From assembly GCF_018413645.1 (NCBI RefSeq), contig NZ_JAHCDA010000004.1, positions 124,001 to 188,000 of the forward strand: 64,000 nt of DNA. The letters run 5' to 3'. The position numbers and the translations under genes are program-made. Shown one piece after another: positions 1 to 7,825 of this stretch; the stretch's first letter is position 1, and the number at the start of each line of letters is the position of its first letter. The DNA is from Roseococcus pinisoli (GTDB lineage Bacteria; Pseudomonadota; Alphaproteobacteria; Acetobacterales; Acetobacteraceae). The notes under the pieces are model-generated. The model did no database searches. It saw only the letters and a list, made by a program, of their open reading frames with translations, and was not told the origin of the DNA.

Positions 1-1179
1 CAGAAGAGCGATCACGCTGTCGTCAACCGGACGGAGAAGTCCCAGCTCGATCACCGCGTTCACAGATCCATCGACGCTGACAGGCAAAATGACGAGATGT
101 TTCGGCTTGTCTTGCCCCAAGGCAGAGCCGAACGAGAGATATCCTTCCGGGATGTCGCTCAGCACTTTGGGGCGATTTTCCACGGCAGCCTGGCCTAACA
201 AACCTTCCCGAAGTGCAAAACGCGCCGGGACCGAGGTGTCCTGCGGCACGCCGTAAGTCGAGGCGCGTCTATAGCCATCCTGGTCGCCAACGAAGACCGC
301 ACCGGCAACCGCGCTCACGTAGCCCGTCAGGAAGTCCAGGATGTTATTGCCGAGCTGCTCGATATGCTGGTCGCCCAGCATGGCCGACGACAGGCCGGCG
401 TGTCCCCCCTGGAGCCATTCCTCGCGCCGGCGGGCCAAGGTGGCCCGCCGAATCAAAAGGCTTACCGTCCCCGTCAGAAGGATACCCAGAAGGCCGGATA
501 GAAGGCCTGTCGCCAGGGCGGTATTCTGGGCGCTGTTCATCTCCTGGAGCCGGAGTGACCGCTGCAACGCTTCTTCAGCGGACATTGCCATGATCTGGGC
601 GCGGATCGCGTCCATTTCGGCCTTACCCCGGTCCGTCATGACCGCCGCCAGCGCGGCCTCAAGCGTCCGTGTCCGGCGAAGATCGATTGTCTCCACAAGT
701 TCGGCGAGTTTGGCGTCAACATGCTGTCGAAGCGCATTGACCCTGACTTGCTGCGCTGGGCTGTCCCGCGTCAACCGGGCGGCAGTATCGAGCTTTGATG
801 AGATCGAACCGACGGCGGCATTGTAAGGCTGAAGATACGCCTCGTCATTCGTCAGAAGAAATCCACGCTGGCCCGTTTCGGCGTCCTGCACGGTCGACAG
901 CAAATCATCGAGCACGACAATGACGTCATGAGACTGAACGATCCTCTGATTGCCCTCCCGCAAAGCCTGCAGGTTGAAATAAGCGACCGTGCCGCTGATC
1001 AGGAAGAAGACGACCGAGCCTGCGAGAGCAAAGGCGACGATGGGATCCAGTCCCAGGGTTCGCCGGAAGGTATCGGGGGTTCGGATTTGTCGGCTCATAT
1101 CAAATCCATCATCGATGGTTTCGGGCTGGCGGGAAGGCACGTCCCATTGACGGTCCGGCTCGACAGAGGCGGCGTCCAT
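1..1179 (-). CDS. CHASE3-GAF sensor protein, N-terminal part (runs off left edge)
   Basis: The frame is open from the left edge to an ATG at 1179 (393 codons visible); a second ATG at 1098 is also possible and both have only weak ribosome sites. Seen: a first membrane segment at about residues 47-68, then a periplasmic helical region with the CHASE3 hallmark DAETGQRGFLLTNDEAYLQPY near residues 99-119, a second membrane segment at about 221-243, and the start of a GAF-like domain from about 275 to the edge. In known proteins this order is followed by a histidine kinase or cyclase output domain, which lies outside the window, so the output is unknown. Codon use is less G+C-biased than in the neighbours (TTG, TTA, ACA, AGA occur). 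Confidence 0.8.
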   Translation of the reverse strand, partial: MDAASVEPDRQWDVPSRQPETIDDGFDMSRQIRTPDTFRRTLGLDPIVAFALAGSVVFFLISGTVAYFNLQALREGNQRIVQSHDVIVVLDDLLSTVQDAETGQRGFLLTNDEAYLQPYNAAVGSISSKLDTAARLTRDSPAQQVRVNALRQHVDAKLAELVETIDLRRTRTLEAALAAVMTDRGKAEMDAIRAQIMAMSAEEALQRSLRLQEMNSAQNTALATGLLSGLLGILLTGTVSLLIRRATLARRREEWLQGGHAGLSSAMLGDQHIEQLGNNILDFLTGYVSAVAGAVFVGDQDGYRRASTYGVPQDTSVPARFALREGLLGQAAVENRPKVLSDIPEGYLSFGSALGQDKPKHLVILPVSVDGSVNAVIELGLLRPVDDSVIALL

Positions 1180-1451
1180 CAGATTCCACTTTTATCGCTG
1201 TCAGGCGATCGCTACGAGAAGGGTACAGAGGCAGCGGCCAACAGCGATAAAAATTCCCGCGCCGGCAAAGTTGGCCACCCCGCGCGTTTCCTGGCTATTC
1301 GACACTTGTTCTAAAAGCATCCCAAAATGGGAAAGTAATGGCGGATCAAAGCATAAGGCGCAGCTAACAGCTCGGGGCAGCCGGCACAATTCGCTCGGCG
1401 ATTCGGGATGGCAAAGTCGCCAGATAACCATTCCAAGATGGAGAACCTGCC
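1180..1451. other. intergenic region between the sensor gene and selD
   Basis: This 272-nt gap separates two divergently transcribed genes. It contains the inverted repeat described at 1190-1252 and must hold both promoters. A short minus-strand reading frame exists here but shows no family resemblance. selD is preceded by a GGAGAA ribosome site at about 1438-1443. No promoter stands out. Confidence 0.5.
1190..1252. repeat. 12-nt perfect inverted repeat upstream of the sensor gene
   Basis: The arms TTTTATCGCTGT (1190-1201) and ACAGCGATAAAA (1241-1252) are perfect reverse complements separated by 39 nt. The palindrome GCGATCGC (1205-1212) lies just inside the left arm. It sits 11 nt upstream of the 1179 start of the sensor gene, where an operator or a long hairpin could act. 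No known motif was recognised. Confidence 0.55.
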
Positions 1452-2498
1452 ATGGACGTCCCGATGATCCGCCTCACCGAGCTCGCCCATGGCGGCGGCT
1501 GCGGCTGCAAGCTCGCCCCCTCCGTACTCCAGAGCCTGCTGGCAGACCAGCCGATGGCCGGCCCCTTCGCCCAGTTGCTTGTGGGCTCCGAGACCGCCGA
1601 CGACGCTGCGGTCTGGAAGGTGGATGACAACCTCGCCGTCATGGCGACGACCGACTTCTTCATGCCCATGGTCGACGATCCGGAGGATTTCGGCCGCATC
1701 GCCGCCACCAATGCGATCTCCGACATCTATGCCATGGGCGGCAAGCCGATCATGGCCCTGGCCATCCTCGGCATGCCCATCGGCAAGCTCGACCCCTCCG
1801 TGGTCCGGCGCATCCTGGCCGGCGGCGCGTCGATCTGCGCCGAGGCCGGCATCCCCGTGGCCGGCGGGCATTCCATCGACTGTCCCGAACCCGTCTATGG
1901 CCTGGCCGTGATCGGCCTCGGCCGGCCGGACCGCGTGCTGCGCAATACCGGTGCCCGGGCCGGGGACGCGCTGATCCTGACCAAGGGGATCGGCGTCGGC
2001 ATCTATTCGGCCGCCATCAAGAAGGGCCAGCTGCCCGAGGGCGCCTATGCCGAGATGATCGCCACCACGACCCTGCTGAACCGCGCGGGCGCGGAGCTCT
2101 CCGCCGACCCCGCGGTGCATGGCGTGACCGACGTCACGGGCTTCGGCATCCTCGGCCATGGGCTGGAGATGGCGCGCGGCTCGGGCCTGACCCTGCGCCT
2201 GCGGCAAGACGCGGTGCCCTTCCTGAAGCACGCGGAGGCGCTCGCGCAGCAGGGCTTCATCACCGGTGCCTCGCATCGCAACTGGGACAGCTATGGCCCC
2301 AGCATCGAGCTGCCCGCGGGATGCCCCGACTGGCAGCGCCTCCTGCTCGCCGATCCGCAGACCTCCGGCGGCCTGCTCATCGCCTGCGCGCCCGAGGCGG
2401 CGGAGGGAATGGTCGCGCGCCTCCAGGCCGGCGGCTACCCGCTGGCCCGGCGGATCGGCCGTGCCGAGGCAGGGCCGGCGCGCGTCGTGGTGGAGTGA
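1452..2498 (+). CDS. selD: Selenide, water dikinase SelD
   Basis: SelD makes selenophosphate from selenide and ATP, the selenium donor for selenocysteine and selenouridine. The 348-residue product has the usual length. The N-terminus carries the glycine-rich loop HGGGCGCK with Cys17, Cys19 and Lys20, matching the catalytic Cys and Lys of the E. coli enzyme; this SelD uses cysteine, not selenocysteine, there. Further on are the AIRS-like ATP-binding core ([18 protein letters not shown]) and a [13 protein letters not shown] segment. The ATG at 1452 follows a GGAGAA site; the ATG at 1464 would still keep the loop. It is the only selenocysteine gene of the window on the plus strand and lies about 5 kb from the selB end of the main cluster. 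Confidence 0.97.
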   Translation: MDVPMIRLTELAHGGGCGCKLAPSVLQSLLADQPMAGPFAQLLVGSETADDAAVWKVDDNLAVMATTDFFMPMVDDPEDFGRIAATNAISDIYAMGGKPIMALAILGMPIGKLDPSVVRRILAGGASICAEAGIPVAGGHSIDCPEPVYGLAVIGLGRPDRVLRNTGARAGDALILTKGIGVGIYSAAIKKGQLPEGAYAEMIATTTLLNRAGAELSADPAVHGVTDVTGFGILGHGLEMARGSGLTLRLRQDAVPFLKHAEALAQQGFITGASHRNWDSYGPSIELPAGCPDWQRLLLADPQTSGGLLIACAPEAAEGMVARLQAGGYPLARRIGRAEAGPARVVVE

Positions 2499-2552
2499 GG
2501 CAACCGCGGGGCGCGGCGGCGCATTCTCCCTGACAGCCGAGGAGAACCTCCG

Positions 2553-2888
2553 ATGCGCTTCATCCTTCCTATGACCGTCGCGCTGGCCTTCGCCGGGCCA
2601 GCCTTCGCCCAGGCGCCGCCAACGCCAGCGGTACCGTCCGGCCAGAGCACGGTCCAGGGCTGCAACCCGGCCGGCCGGGCCGAAGCCGCGACGCCGCCCG
2701 CCCGCGGCAGCGGGGACGGCACCGCCCCCGGCAATGCGGGGTCGACCGGTTGGACGGGCGGTACCGGCGGCTCGCATATCGGCACCAATACCCAGGGTGC
2801 GACGCGGGATTCGCCGACCTGGCAGGCGCCGACCGCCCGAGGTCTCGATCCCCTCGCCGCCCCGGCCCGACCGGAGCCCGCCTGCTGA
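2553..2888 (+). CDS. Small secreted protein of unknown function
   Basis: A 111-residue protein starting with a clear signal peptide (MRFILPMTVALAFAGPAFAQ, cleavage probably after AFA). The mature part is rich in Gly, Thr, Pro and Ala and has a motif of the type GDGTAPGNAGSTGWTGGTGG followed by SHIGTN and PTWQAPTARGLDP. I recall similar short exported proteins in alphaproteobacteria without known function. An AGGAG ribosome site lies upstream of the ATG. It follows selD by 54 nt and could be co-transcribed with it. A single cysteine is in the mature region near its start and another is the last residue. Confidence 0.75.
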   Translation: MRFILPMTVALAFAGPAFAQAPPTPAVPSGQSTVQGCNPAGRAEAATPPARGSGDGTAPGNAGSTGWTGGTGGSHIGTNTQGATRDSPTWQAPTARGLDPLAAPARPEPAC

Positions 2889-2919
2889 GGCAGGGGCGCC
2901 GGCCCCTCGGTTCCAGTCA

Positions 2920-2940
2920 GGCGGGCGGTGACCGCCCGCC
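2920..2940. terminator. Strong hairpin between convergent genes
   Basis: GGCGGGCGGT (2920-2929) is perfectly complementary to ACCGCCCGCC (2931-2940). With a realistic loop this leaves about 8 G+C pairs. A further GGGGC/GCCCC inverted repeat lies just upstream (about 2893-2907). The site is between the ends of the small secreted protein and the autotransporter, so a two-way terminator is likely, though no T-run follows on either strand. Confidence 0.5.
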
Positions 2941-2947
2941 CCCAGCA

Positions 2948-5900
2948 TCACCAGTTGAAGCGCACGGCCACCACGCCCTGCGTCGTCGAACGGCGCTCCC
3001 GCCCGTCCACGGACCAGCGGTGATCGATATGACCATAGAGGCTGGCCGTTTGCGTGATCCGGGCCGTGACGCCGACGCCGAGCTCGACCGAGGTATTGCC
3101 GAACCGGTTCTCGACCGCGGGTGACGCACCGAAGCTCGCGCGATCGGTGCCACCGAAGCCGTGCCAGAGATTGGCCTTGGCATAGGGCTGCCAGAGCGTG
3201 TTCGCATCGCGCGCGGTGTATTGCAGGCGCCCGCCGATCCGGCCGGTGACAGCGTCGTCCTCGTTCCAGCCGATCGTCGAATAGGCGTCCCGGCTGCGAT
3301 TGACCGAGACCGACTGATAAATGATCTGCGCCTGCGGCTCGAGCTGCCAGCGCTGGCTGAGGCGGAAGGGATAGCCGCCCTCCAGCGAGGCGGCGAAGCC
3401 AGAGCCGCTGGTGCTCATCCGTGCCTCGTAGAGCGACGTGGCCTTCGCATCGAACCAGTTCCCCTGGACCACCGCGTCCAGGTACCAGCCCGACGGTCCA
3501 AAATGGGTCCAGTAGGCGCCCACCGCCGGCCCGTTCAGCGTCAGGCGGCCAAGCCGAAGGTTCTGCTGGCCGAGCGCGAAGCCGCTGACATTGGAGGAGC
3601 GGTAGTCCGTATAGGCGACATAGAGGCCGACATGATCGCGATGGCCGTTGTCATGCTGGCTCCGATAGGCGTCGAAGCCCGCCTGTATCCCGACGAGGTT
3701 GGCATCGTTCACCCGGCTGTCGACCGTACCCGACCAGCGGCTGCTGCCGCGCTCGCCGATCAGGCGCATCCAGGTGCCGTTCGCGTAGCGGCGGGATTCT
3801 GGATTCTGCACGATGTTCATCTCCTCCCCGACCCGCTCATGCAGAGTGCCGAGGGTGGCGAGGCCCATGTGGCGCGCCATGGCCGGAATGGGCGCGTAGA
3901 GACCGACCTCGGGGCGGTAGAGCGGAATGACCGGGGGGGATGGGGGGGCAGGGTCGGTTGGCCCGATCGGCGGGGACGGCGGCCCCTGGACCAGGTTGGA
4001 GCGCAGGAACCAATCCTCCGCGCCGCTGCTTCCACCGCGGAACAGCCGGTATTCATAGGCGCCCGCCGTCACGCGACCAGCCAGGTTGAAGGCCCCCGGC
4101 TGCGTGGTCGCGCCATTCGTCGCCTGAACCAGACGGATGCCGTCAGCCAGCGTCAGCGCGCCGCCGCCGCCCGCATTCGTGACGGAAAGGGTCGTCGTGC
4201 CCGTCGCCGTGCCGCCCTTCACCACCAGGAGGTTGGTCGGCGAATTGTCGCTGCCGAGGACCGTGTTGAAGGCCATGCGCCCGCCCTGCCCGACATAGCT
4301 GCCGGTCGTCAGGCTCGAGAAGCCGCTGGCGAGGGGCGCGAACTGGATCAGGCCCGCATTGGTGACCGTGCCGGTCGCGTCGGAGGAGCCGGTGACGGTC
4401 CAGGCGCTGGCGCCATCCACACGAACATCGCCGGCATGCGTGGCCTGGCCGGTCCAGGCGCTGCCGAGCAGGTTGATATGGGCGGTATTGCCGGGAGCCG
4501 CGACGAGGTCGCCCGTCCAGTTGGTGGCATTGAAGGTCGCGTTCACGACGTTGTTCGCGCCGGTCACCGAAAAGATGCCGGCCACCCCGCCCAGGTTCGT
4601 CAGGTTGAGGGTCAGGTTGCTGGGCGCGGCGCCGCTGGTCACCGTGGCCAGGGCCAGGCGCCCGCCGACGAGGCCCGAGGAGATGGCGATGGGGCCGTTC
4701 AGCGAAATGTTCCCCGTCCCACCTTCGGCGAGAACGACCGGGCCCTGGCTCGAAGCCAGCGTCCCGCCGGTGACCGTCAGCAGGTTCGGCGCGGCCGAGG
4801 TGCCCCCCGCGATGTGAACGGCGGCCGCCCCGTTGCCCGACACCTGCGTCGCCACGTTCGACGCGGTCAGCGAGGCCCCATCCTGGGCGCTGAGGCCATG
4901 CGCAGAAGCGCCGGAGGTGGTCACGCTGCCGCTGTTCAAAACGACCGCGGACGCCGAGGCCACCGCGCCCAGCGCATTGGCACCCGAGGTGAGGATGGTC
5001 GTCCCCGTCGCCGCGAGATTGCCGCCAGCCTCGGCACGCACTCCCGTCGCGCCGATGCCGGAGGTGGTCACACTGCCGTTGTTCAGCGCGACCGTCGCCG
5101 CCGAGGCCACCGCGCCCAGCGCGTTATCCCCCAAGGTGCGGATGCTCGTCCCCGTCGCTGTGAGGTCGCCACTGCCCTCGGCGAGCACGCCCGTTGCCCC
5201 CGTCCCGGAGGTGGTCACGCTGCCATTGCTCAGCGCGACCGCCGCTCCCGAGGCCACCGCGCCCAGCCCATTGGCGCCCGAGGTGAGGATGGTCGTCCCC
5301 GTCGCCGTGAGATTGCCGCCACCCTCGGCACGCACGCCCGTGGCGCCGATGCCTGAGGTGGTCACGCTGCCATTGCTCAGAGCGACTGTGGCCGCCGACG
5401 CCACCGCGCCGAAGGCCGCGTCACCGGAGGTTCGAATGGTCGTCCCTGTCGCTGTGAGGTTACCGCTGCTCTCGGCGCGCACGCCCGTGGCGCCAAGACC
5501 GGAGGTGGTCACGCTACCACTGTTCAGAACGACCGCGGCCGCCGAGGCCACCGCGCCCAGCGCATTGGCGCCCGAAGTGACGATGGTCGTCCCCGCCGCT
5601 GTGAGATTGCCGCCGGTCTCAGCATGCACACCCGTGGCACCGAGGCCGGAGGTGGTCACGCTGCCGTTGTTCAGCGCGACCGTGGCCGCCGAGGCCACCG
5701 CGCCCAGCGCGTTATCCCCCGAGGTACGGATGTTCATTCCCGTCGCCGTGAGGTTGCCGCCACCCTCGGCACGTGCACCCGTGGCTCCCAGACCGGAGGT
5801 GGTCACGCTGCCGTTGTTCAGCGCGACCGTTGCCGCCGAGGCCACCGCGCCCAGCGCGTTGTCGCCCGAGGTAAGGATGGTCGTCCCCGTCGCCGTGAGA

Positions 5901-7237
5901 TTGCCGCCACCCTCGGCGCGAACGCCCGTGGCGCCCAGGCCGGATGTGGTCACGCTGCCGCTGTTCAGGACGATCGTGGCCGCCGAGGCCACCGCGCCCA
6001 GGGCGTTATCGCCCGAGGTAAGGATGGTCGTCCCCGTCGCCGTGAGGAGGCCGCCATTCTCGGCGCGCGCGCCCTGGGCGCCGGCGCCGTAAGTCCTGAT
6101 CGCACCGTTGGTGAGGTCGATCGACGCGCCGGCGCCGATGGCATAGGCGCCGTGCGCCCCCGCCCCCATGGTCGTGATCGGCACGTCCCGGGCGATGATG
6201 ATACCTTCGTTTGTGGCCCGGAGACCGCGGGAAGCGACGCCCAAGGTAAGGACAGAACCACCGGCGACGGTCACGCGGGTTCCCGCCTGGCTGGCGAAAA
6301 TGCCGTCCGATCCAGCGCCCCGCGTCTCGATCACGACGTTCGAGACCTCGATCTGCGAGGCGGTCCAGCCAGCAACGCCGTTGCCCACATCGCCTTCCGT
6401 CAGGAGAGAGCTGTCGGAAATGCTGATGATACCCGGACCTCCGGCGCTGACGACGGCGTCGCTCACCTCGCCCGTCATGTGGATCCGCATATTGGACGCC
6501 ACGATCTTGCTACCCTCATTGGCATAGAGCCCCCCGATTTCAGGGGCGGGGGAGTTGATCTCGCTGTTGGTGATCTCGATCCGGGAGCCAGTCCCCACGG
6601 CAAGAACGGTATGCGACATGCCGTCCACGCCGGAGGAGCTGAGCGTGAGCCCGTCACCAATGATCAGCCCCCCGCTCGACGCCAGAAGGGCTCCACCGAT
6701 ATTGCCGGCAGAAGCGACGGTCGCGTCGGTGATGGTGACGCGCGATCCGGCGCCGTCGGACACCACCCCGCTCGATTCTCCCGCCTGCGCATCGATCATC
6801 AGCCCGCGTGCCACGATCTGGCCGCCCGCCTCGGCACGGAGGCCATCAGCCCCTTGCGTCGTCACCGAGCCACCCGTCAGGTCGATGGTGCCCGGGCCGG
6901 CGGCGACAGCCCCTACCGCGTTCACGTTGCCGGTGGTGCTGATCGTGACGCCGATGCCCGTATAATCGCCGCCCGTCACACGGATGGCCGCGTCACTGGT
7001 GTTCTGGCGCGTCACGCCATTGTCCGTGCAGGAGCCGGAAGACATGTCGATAGCAGCCGGCGCGGCAGGGGAGCATTGCCCGTAGGCTATTTCCGGCAGA
7101 ATCAATGCCGTACTCAATAAGAGCGCCCCTCGAAGCCATTTTATTCCAGAGGCGCCGGAATCATGATCGATCCGCTCGACATCTGGATGACGGGTCGCAA
7201 GGGCAGCGGGCACGAGATCAAAGGAAATTCGGGACAC
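2948..7237 (-). CDS. Autotransporter (type V secretion) with tandem-repeat passenger
   Basis: About 1429 residues. A long N-region is followed by a hydrophobic signal (WLRGALLLSTALILPEIAYG) for Sec export. The passenger is Gly/Thr/Ala/Val-rich with eight 49-residue tandem units in its middle, fitting a beta-helix. The last 270 or so residues alternate in the manner of an outer-membrane beta-barrel and end in the aromatic sequence VAVRFNW, the usual barrel terminus. A proline-rich linker (PSPPIGPTDPAPPSPP) precedes the barrel. No ATG begins the frame. GTG at 7237 is chosen because GGGAG sits 6 nt upstream; a TTG at 7252 is possible. Function of the passenger (adhesion or other) is not shown by the sequence. 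It lies alone between selD and the Sec operon. Confidence 0.9.
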   Translation of the reverse strand: MSRISFDLVPAALATRHPDVERIDHDSGASGIKWLRGALLLSTALILPEIAYGQCSPAAPAAIDMSSGSCTDNGVTRQNTSDAAIRVTGGDYTGIGVTISTTGNVNAVGAVAAGPGTIDLTGGSVTTQGADGLRAEAGGQIVARGLMIDAQAGESSGVVSDGAGSRVTITDATVASAGNIGGALLASSGGLIIGDGLTLSSSGVDGMSHTVLAVGTGSRIEITNSEINSPAPEIGGLYANEGSKIVASNMRIHMTGEVSDAVVSAGGPGIISISDSSLLTEGDVGNGVAGWTASQIEVSNVVIETRGAGSDGIFASQAGTRVTVAGGSVLTLGVASRGLRATNEGIIIARDVPITTMGAGAHGAYAIGAGASIDLTNGAIRTYGAGAQGARAENGGLLTATGTTILTSGDNALGAVASAATIVLNSGSVTTSGLGATGVRAEGGGNLTATGTTILTSGDNALGAVASAATVALNNGSVTTSGLGATGARAEGGGNLTATGMNIRTSGDNALGAVASAATVALNNGSVTTSGLGATGVHAETGGNLTAAGTTIVTSGANALGAVASAAAVVLNSGSVTTSGLGATGVRAESSGNLTATGTTIRTSGDAAFGAVASAATVALSNGSVTTSGIGATGVRAEGGGNLTATGTTILTSGANGLGAVASGAAVALSNGSVTTSGTGATGVLAEGSGDLTATGTSIRTLGDNALGAVASAATVALNNGSVTTSGIGATGVRAEAGGNLAATGTTILTSGANALGAVASASAVVLNSGSVTTSGASAHGLSAQDGASLTASNVATQVSGNGAAAVHIAGGTSAAPNLLTVTGGTLASSQGPVVLAEGGTGNISLNGPIAISSGLVGGRLALATVTSGAAPSNLTLNLTNLGGVAGIFSVTGANNVVNATFNATNWTGDLVAAPGNTAHINLLGSAWTGQATHAGDVRVDGASAWTVTGSSDATGTVTNAGLIQFAPLASGFSSLTTGSYVGQGGRMAFNTVLGSDNSPTNLLVVKGGTATGTTTLSVTNAGGGGALTLADGIRLVQATNGATTQPGAFNLAGRVTAGAYEYRLFRGGSSGAEDWFLRSNLVQGPPSPPIGPTDPAPPSPPVIPLYRPEVGLYAPIPAMARHMGLATLGTLHERVGEEMNIVQNPESRRYANGTWMRLIGERGSSRWSGTVDSRVNDANLVGIQAGFDAYRSQHDNGHRDHVGLYVAYTDYRSSNVSGFALGQQNLRLGRLTLNGPAVGAYWTHFGPSGWYLDAVVQGNWFDAKATSLYEARMSTSGSGFAASLEGGYPFRLSQRWQLEPQAQIIYQSVSVNRSRDAYSTIGWNEDDAVTGRIGGRLQYTARDANTLWQPYAKANLWHGFGGTDRASFGASPAVENRFGNTSVELGVGVTARITQTASLYGHIDHRWSVDGRERRSTTQGVVAVRFNW
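4931..6106 (-). repeat. Eight tandem 147-bp units inside the autotransporter passenger
   Basis: The block shows exact 147-bp phase, with the landmark gagGTGGTCAC-type string at 4914, 5061, 5208, 5355, 5502, 5649, 5796 and 5943. Each unit encodes 49 residues following GSVTTSGLGATGVRAE, GGNLTATGTTILTSG, and NALGAVASAATVALNN with substitutions. The unit at 5960-6106 is the most divergent of the eight, and a degenerate ninth copy continues below 4931. There are no insertions or deletions between units. Confidence 0.9.
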
Positions 7238-7444
7238 GCTTTTCTCCCACAATATTCGCCGTTCCGGTCATATTCTGGTACATTCAAGTATATAATTTTC
7301 TTTAAAAGCAAATATTCCGGTAGTCGAATTTTGTGGAGAATGAAGATCTGAATTTCCGACAAAGGCACACCCCTGCCGTACGGAAGCGACGCCGGCCAGC
7401 CATTCTCGACAGGAAATGCGGGGCATGTCCGCTCAGCCGCGGCC
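7238..7444. promoter_or_regulatory. A+T-rich spacer upstream of the autotransporter
   Basis: The 207 nt between the autotransporter and the unknown gene at 7445 include a marked A+T-rich stretch (about 7268-7345, with TATATAATTTTC and TTTAAAAGCAAATATT) in otherwise G+C-rich DNA. It probably holds the autotransporter promoter on the minus strand. I could not pick a convincing -35/-10 pair; candidates such as TTCGAC with TTAAAG are weak. Low-G+C promoters of this kind are often targets of nucleoid silencing proteins, which is only an inference here. Confidence 0.4.
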
Positions 7445-7825
7445 TCAGGAGAGCTTCGTTTCTTCCAGAAGGAGGCGCAGGCCCTTCGAATTGAAGAACT
7501 CGCCGTCACGGATCAGCCTGCGATCCTCATGCAGCTTCCGCGTAAGGGCACCGAGGCGGGACCGCGCCTCGGAATCGGGCACCAGCCCCTCGCGCCCCGC
7601 CCGCCAGAAGACCACGCCCGACCAGCTCACCCCCGCCCCGGCGAAGAGCCGCGCCATCTCCGGCCAGCGCGTCTCGTCGCCCATCACATGCAGCCAGGCT
7701 CCGCGCAGCGGCGTCACGCTCGTCTCGCCGATCTCGACCAGCACGAAGAGCACGGTGAAATCCCCGGCCTCGCGATGGGTCGCGGTCAGCCATTCGTCGA
7801 AATCGGTGTCGATGTCGGGCCTCAT
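7445..7825 (-). CDS. Unknown protein at the 3' end of the Sec operon
   Basis: 126 residues, no signal peptide or membrane segment, mixed alpha/beta appearance. Segments such as FTVLFVLVEIGE and SWSGVVFWRAG suggest beta strands, and the C-terminus has FFNSKGLRLLLEE. No family was recognised. The chosen ATG at 7825 overlaps the stop of the selB frame as ATGA (7822-7825), and no ribosome site precedes it, so translation is probably coupled to ribosomes that have passed through the tRNA-Sec region. An upstream in-frame extension through the tRNA gene exists but is unlikely. The position suggests a link to selenoprotein synthesis or formate metabolism, but there is no direct evidence. Confidence 0.7.
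   Translation of the reverse strand: MRPDIDTDFDEWLTATHREAGDFTVLFVLVEIGETSVTPLRGAWLHVMGDETRWPEMARLFAGAGVSWSGVVFWRAGREGLVPDSEARSRLGALTRKLHEDRRLIRDGEFFNSKGLRLLLEETKLS

Noticed and set aside
1201-1431. Short minus-strand frame (76 codons) between the sensor gene and selD
   Set aside because: No family, no ribosome site, and Cys/Arg-rich random-looking sequence.
3161-7120. Several long plus-strand frames opposite the autotransporter, some with repeats
   Set aside because: The repeats merely mirror the 147-bp units of the real minus-strand gene; no signal, family or ribosome site supports them.
7141-7509. Short minus-strand frame overlapping the autotransporter start
   Set aside because: It overlaps the A+T-rich spacer and the real N-terminus in another frame and shows no protein-like features.
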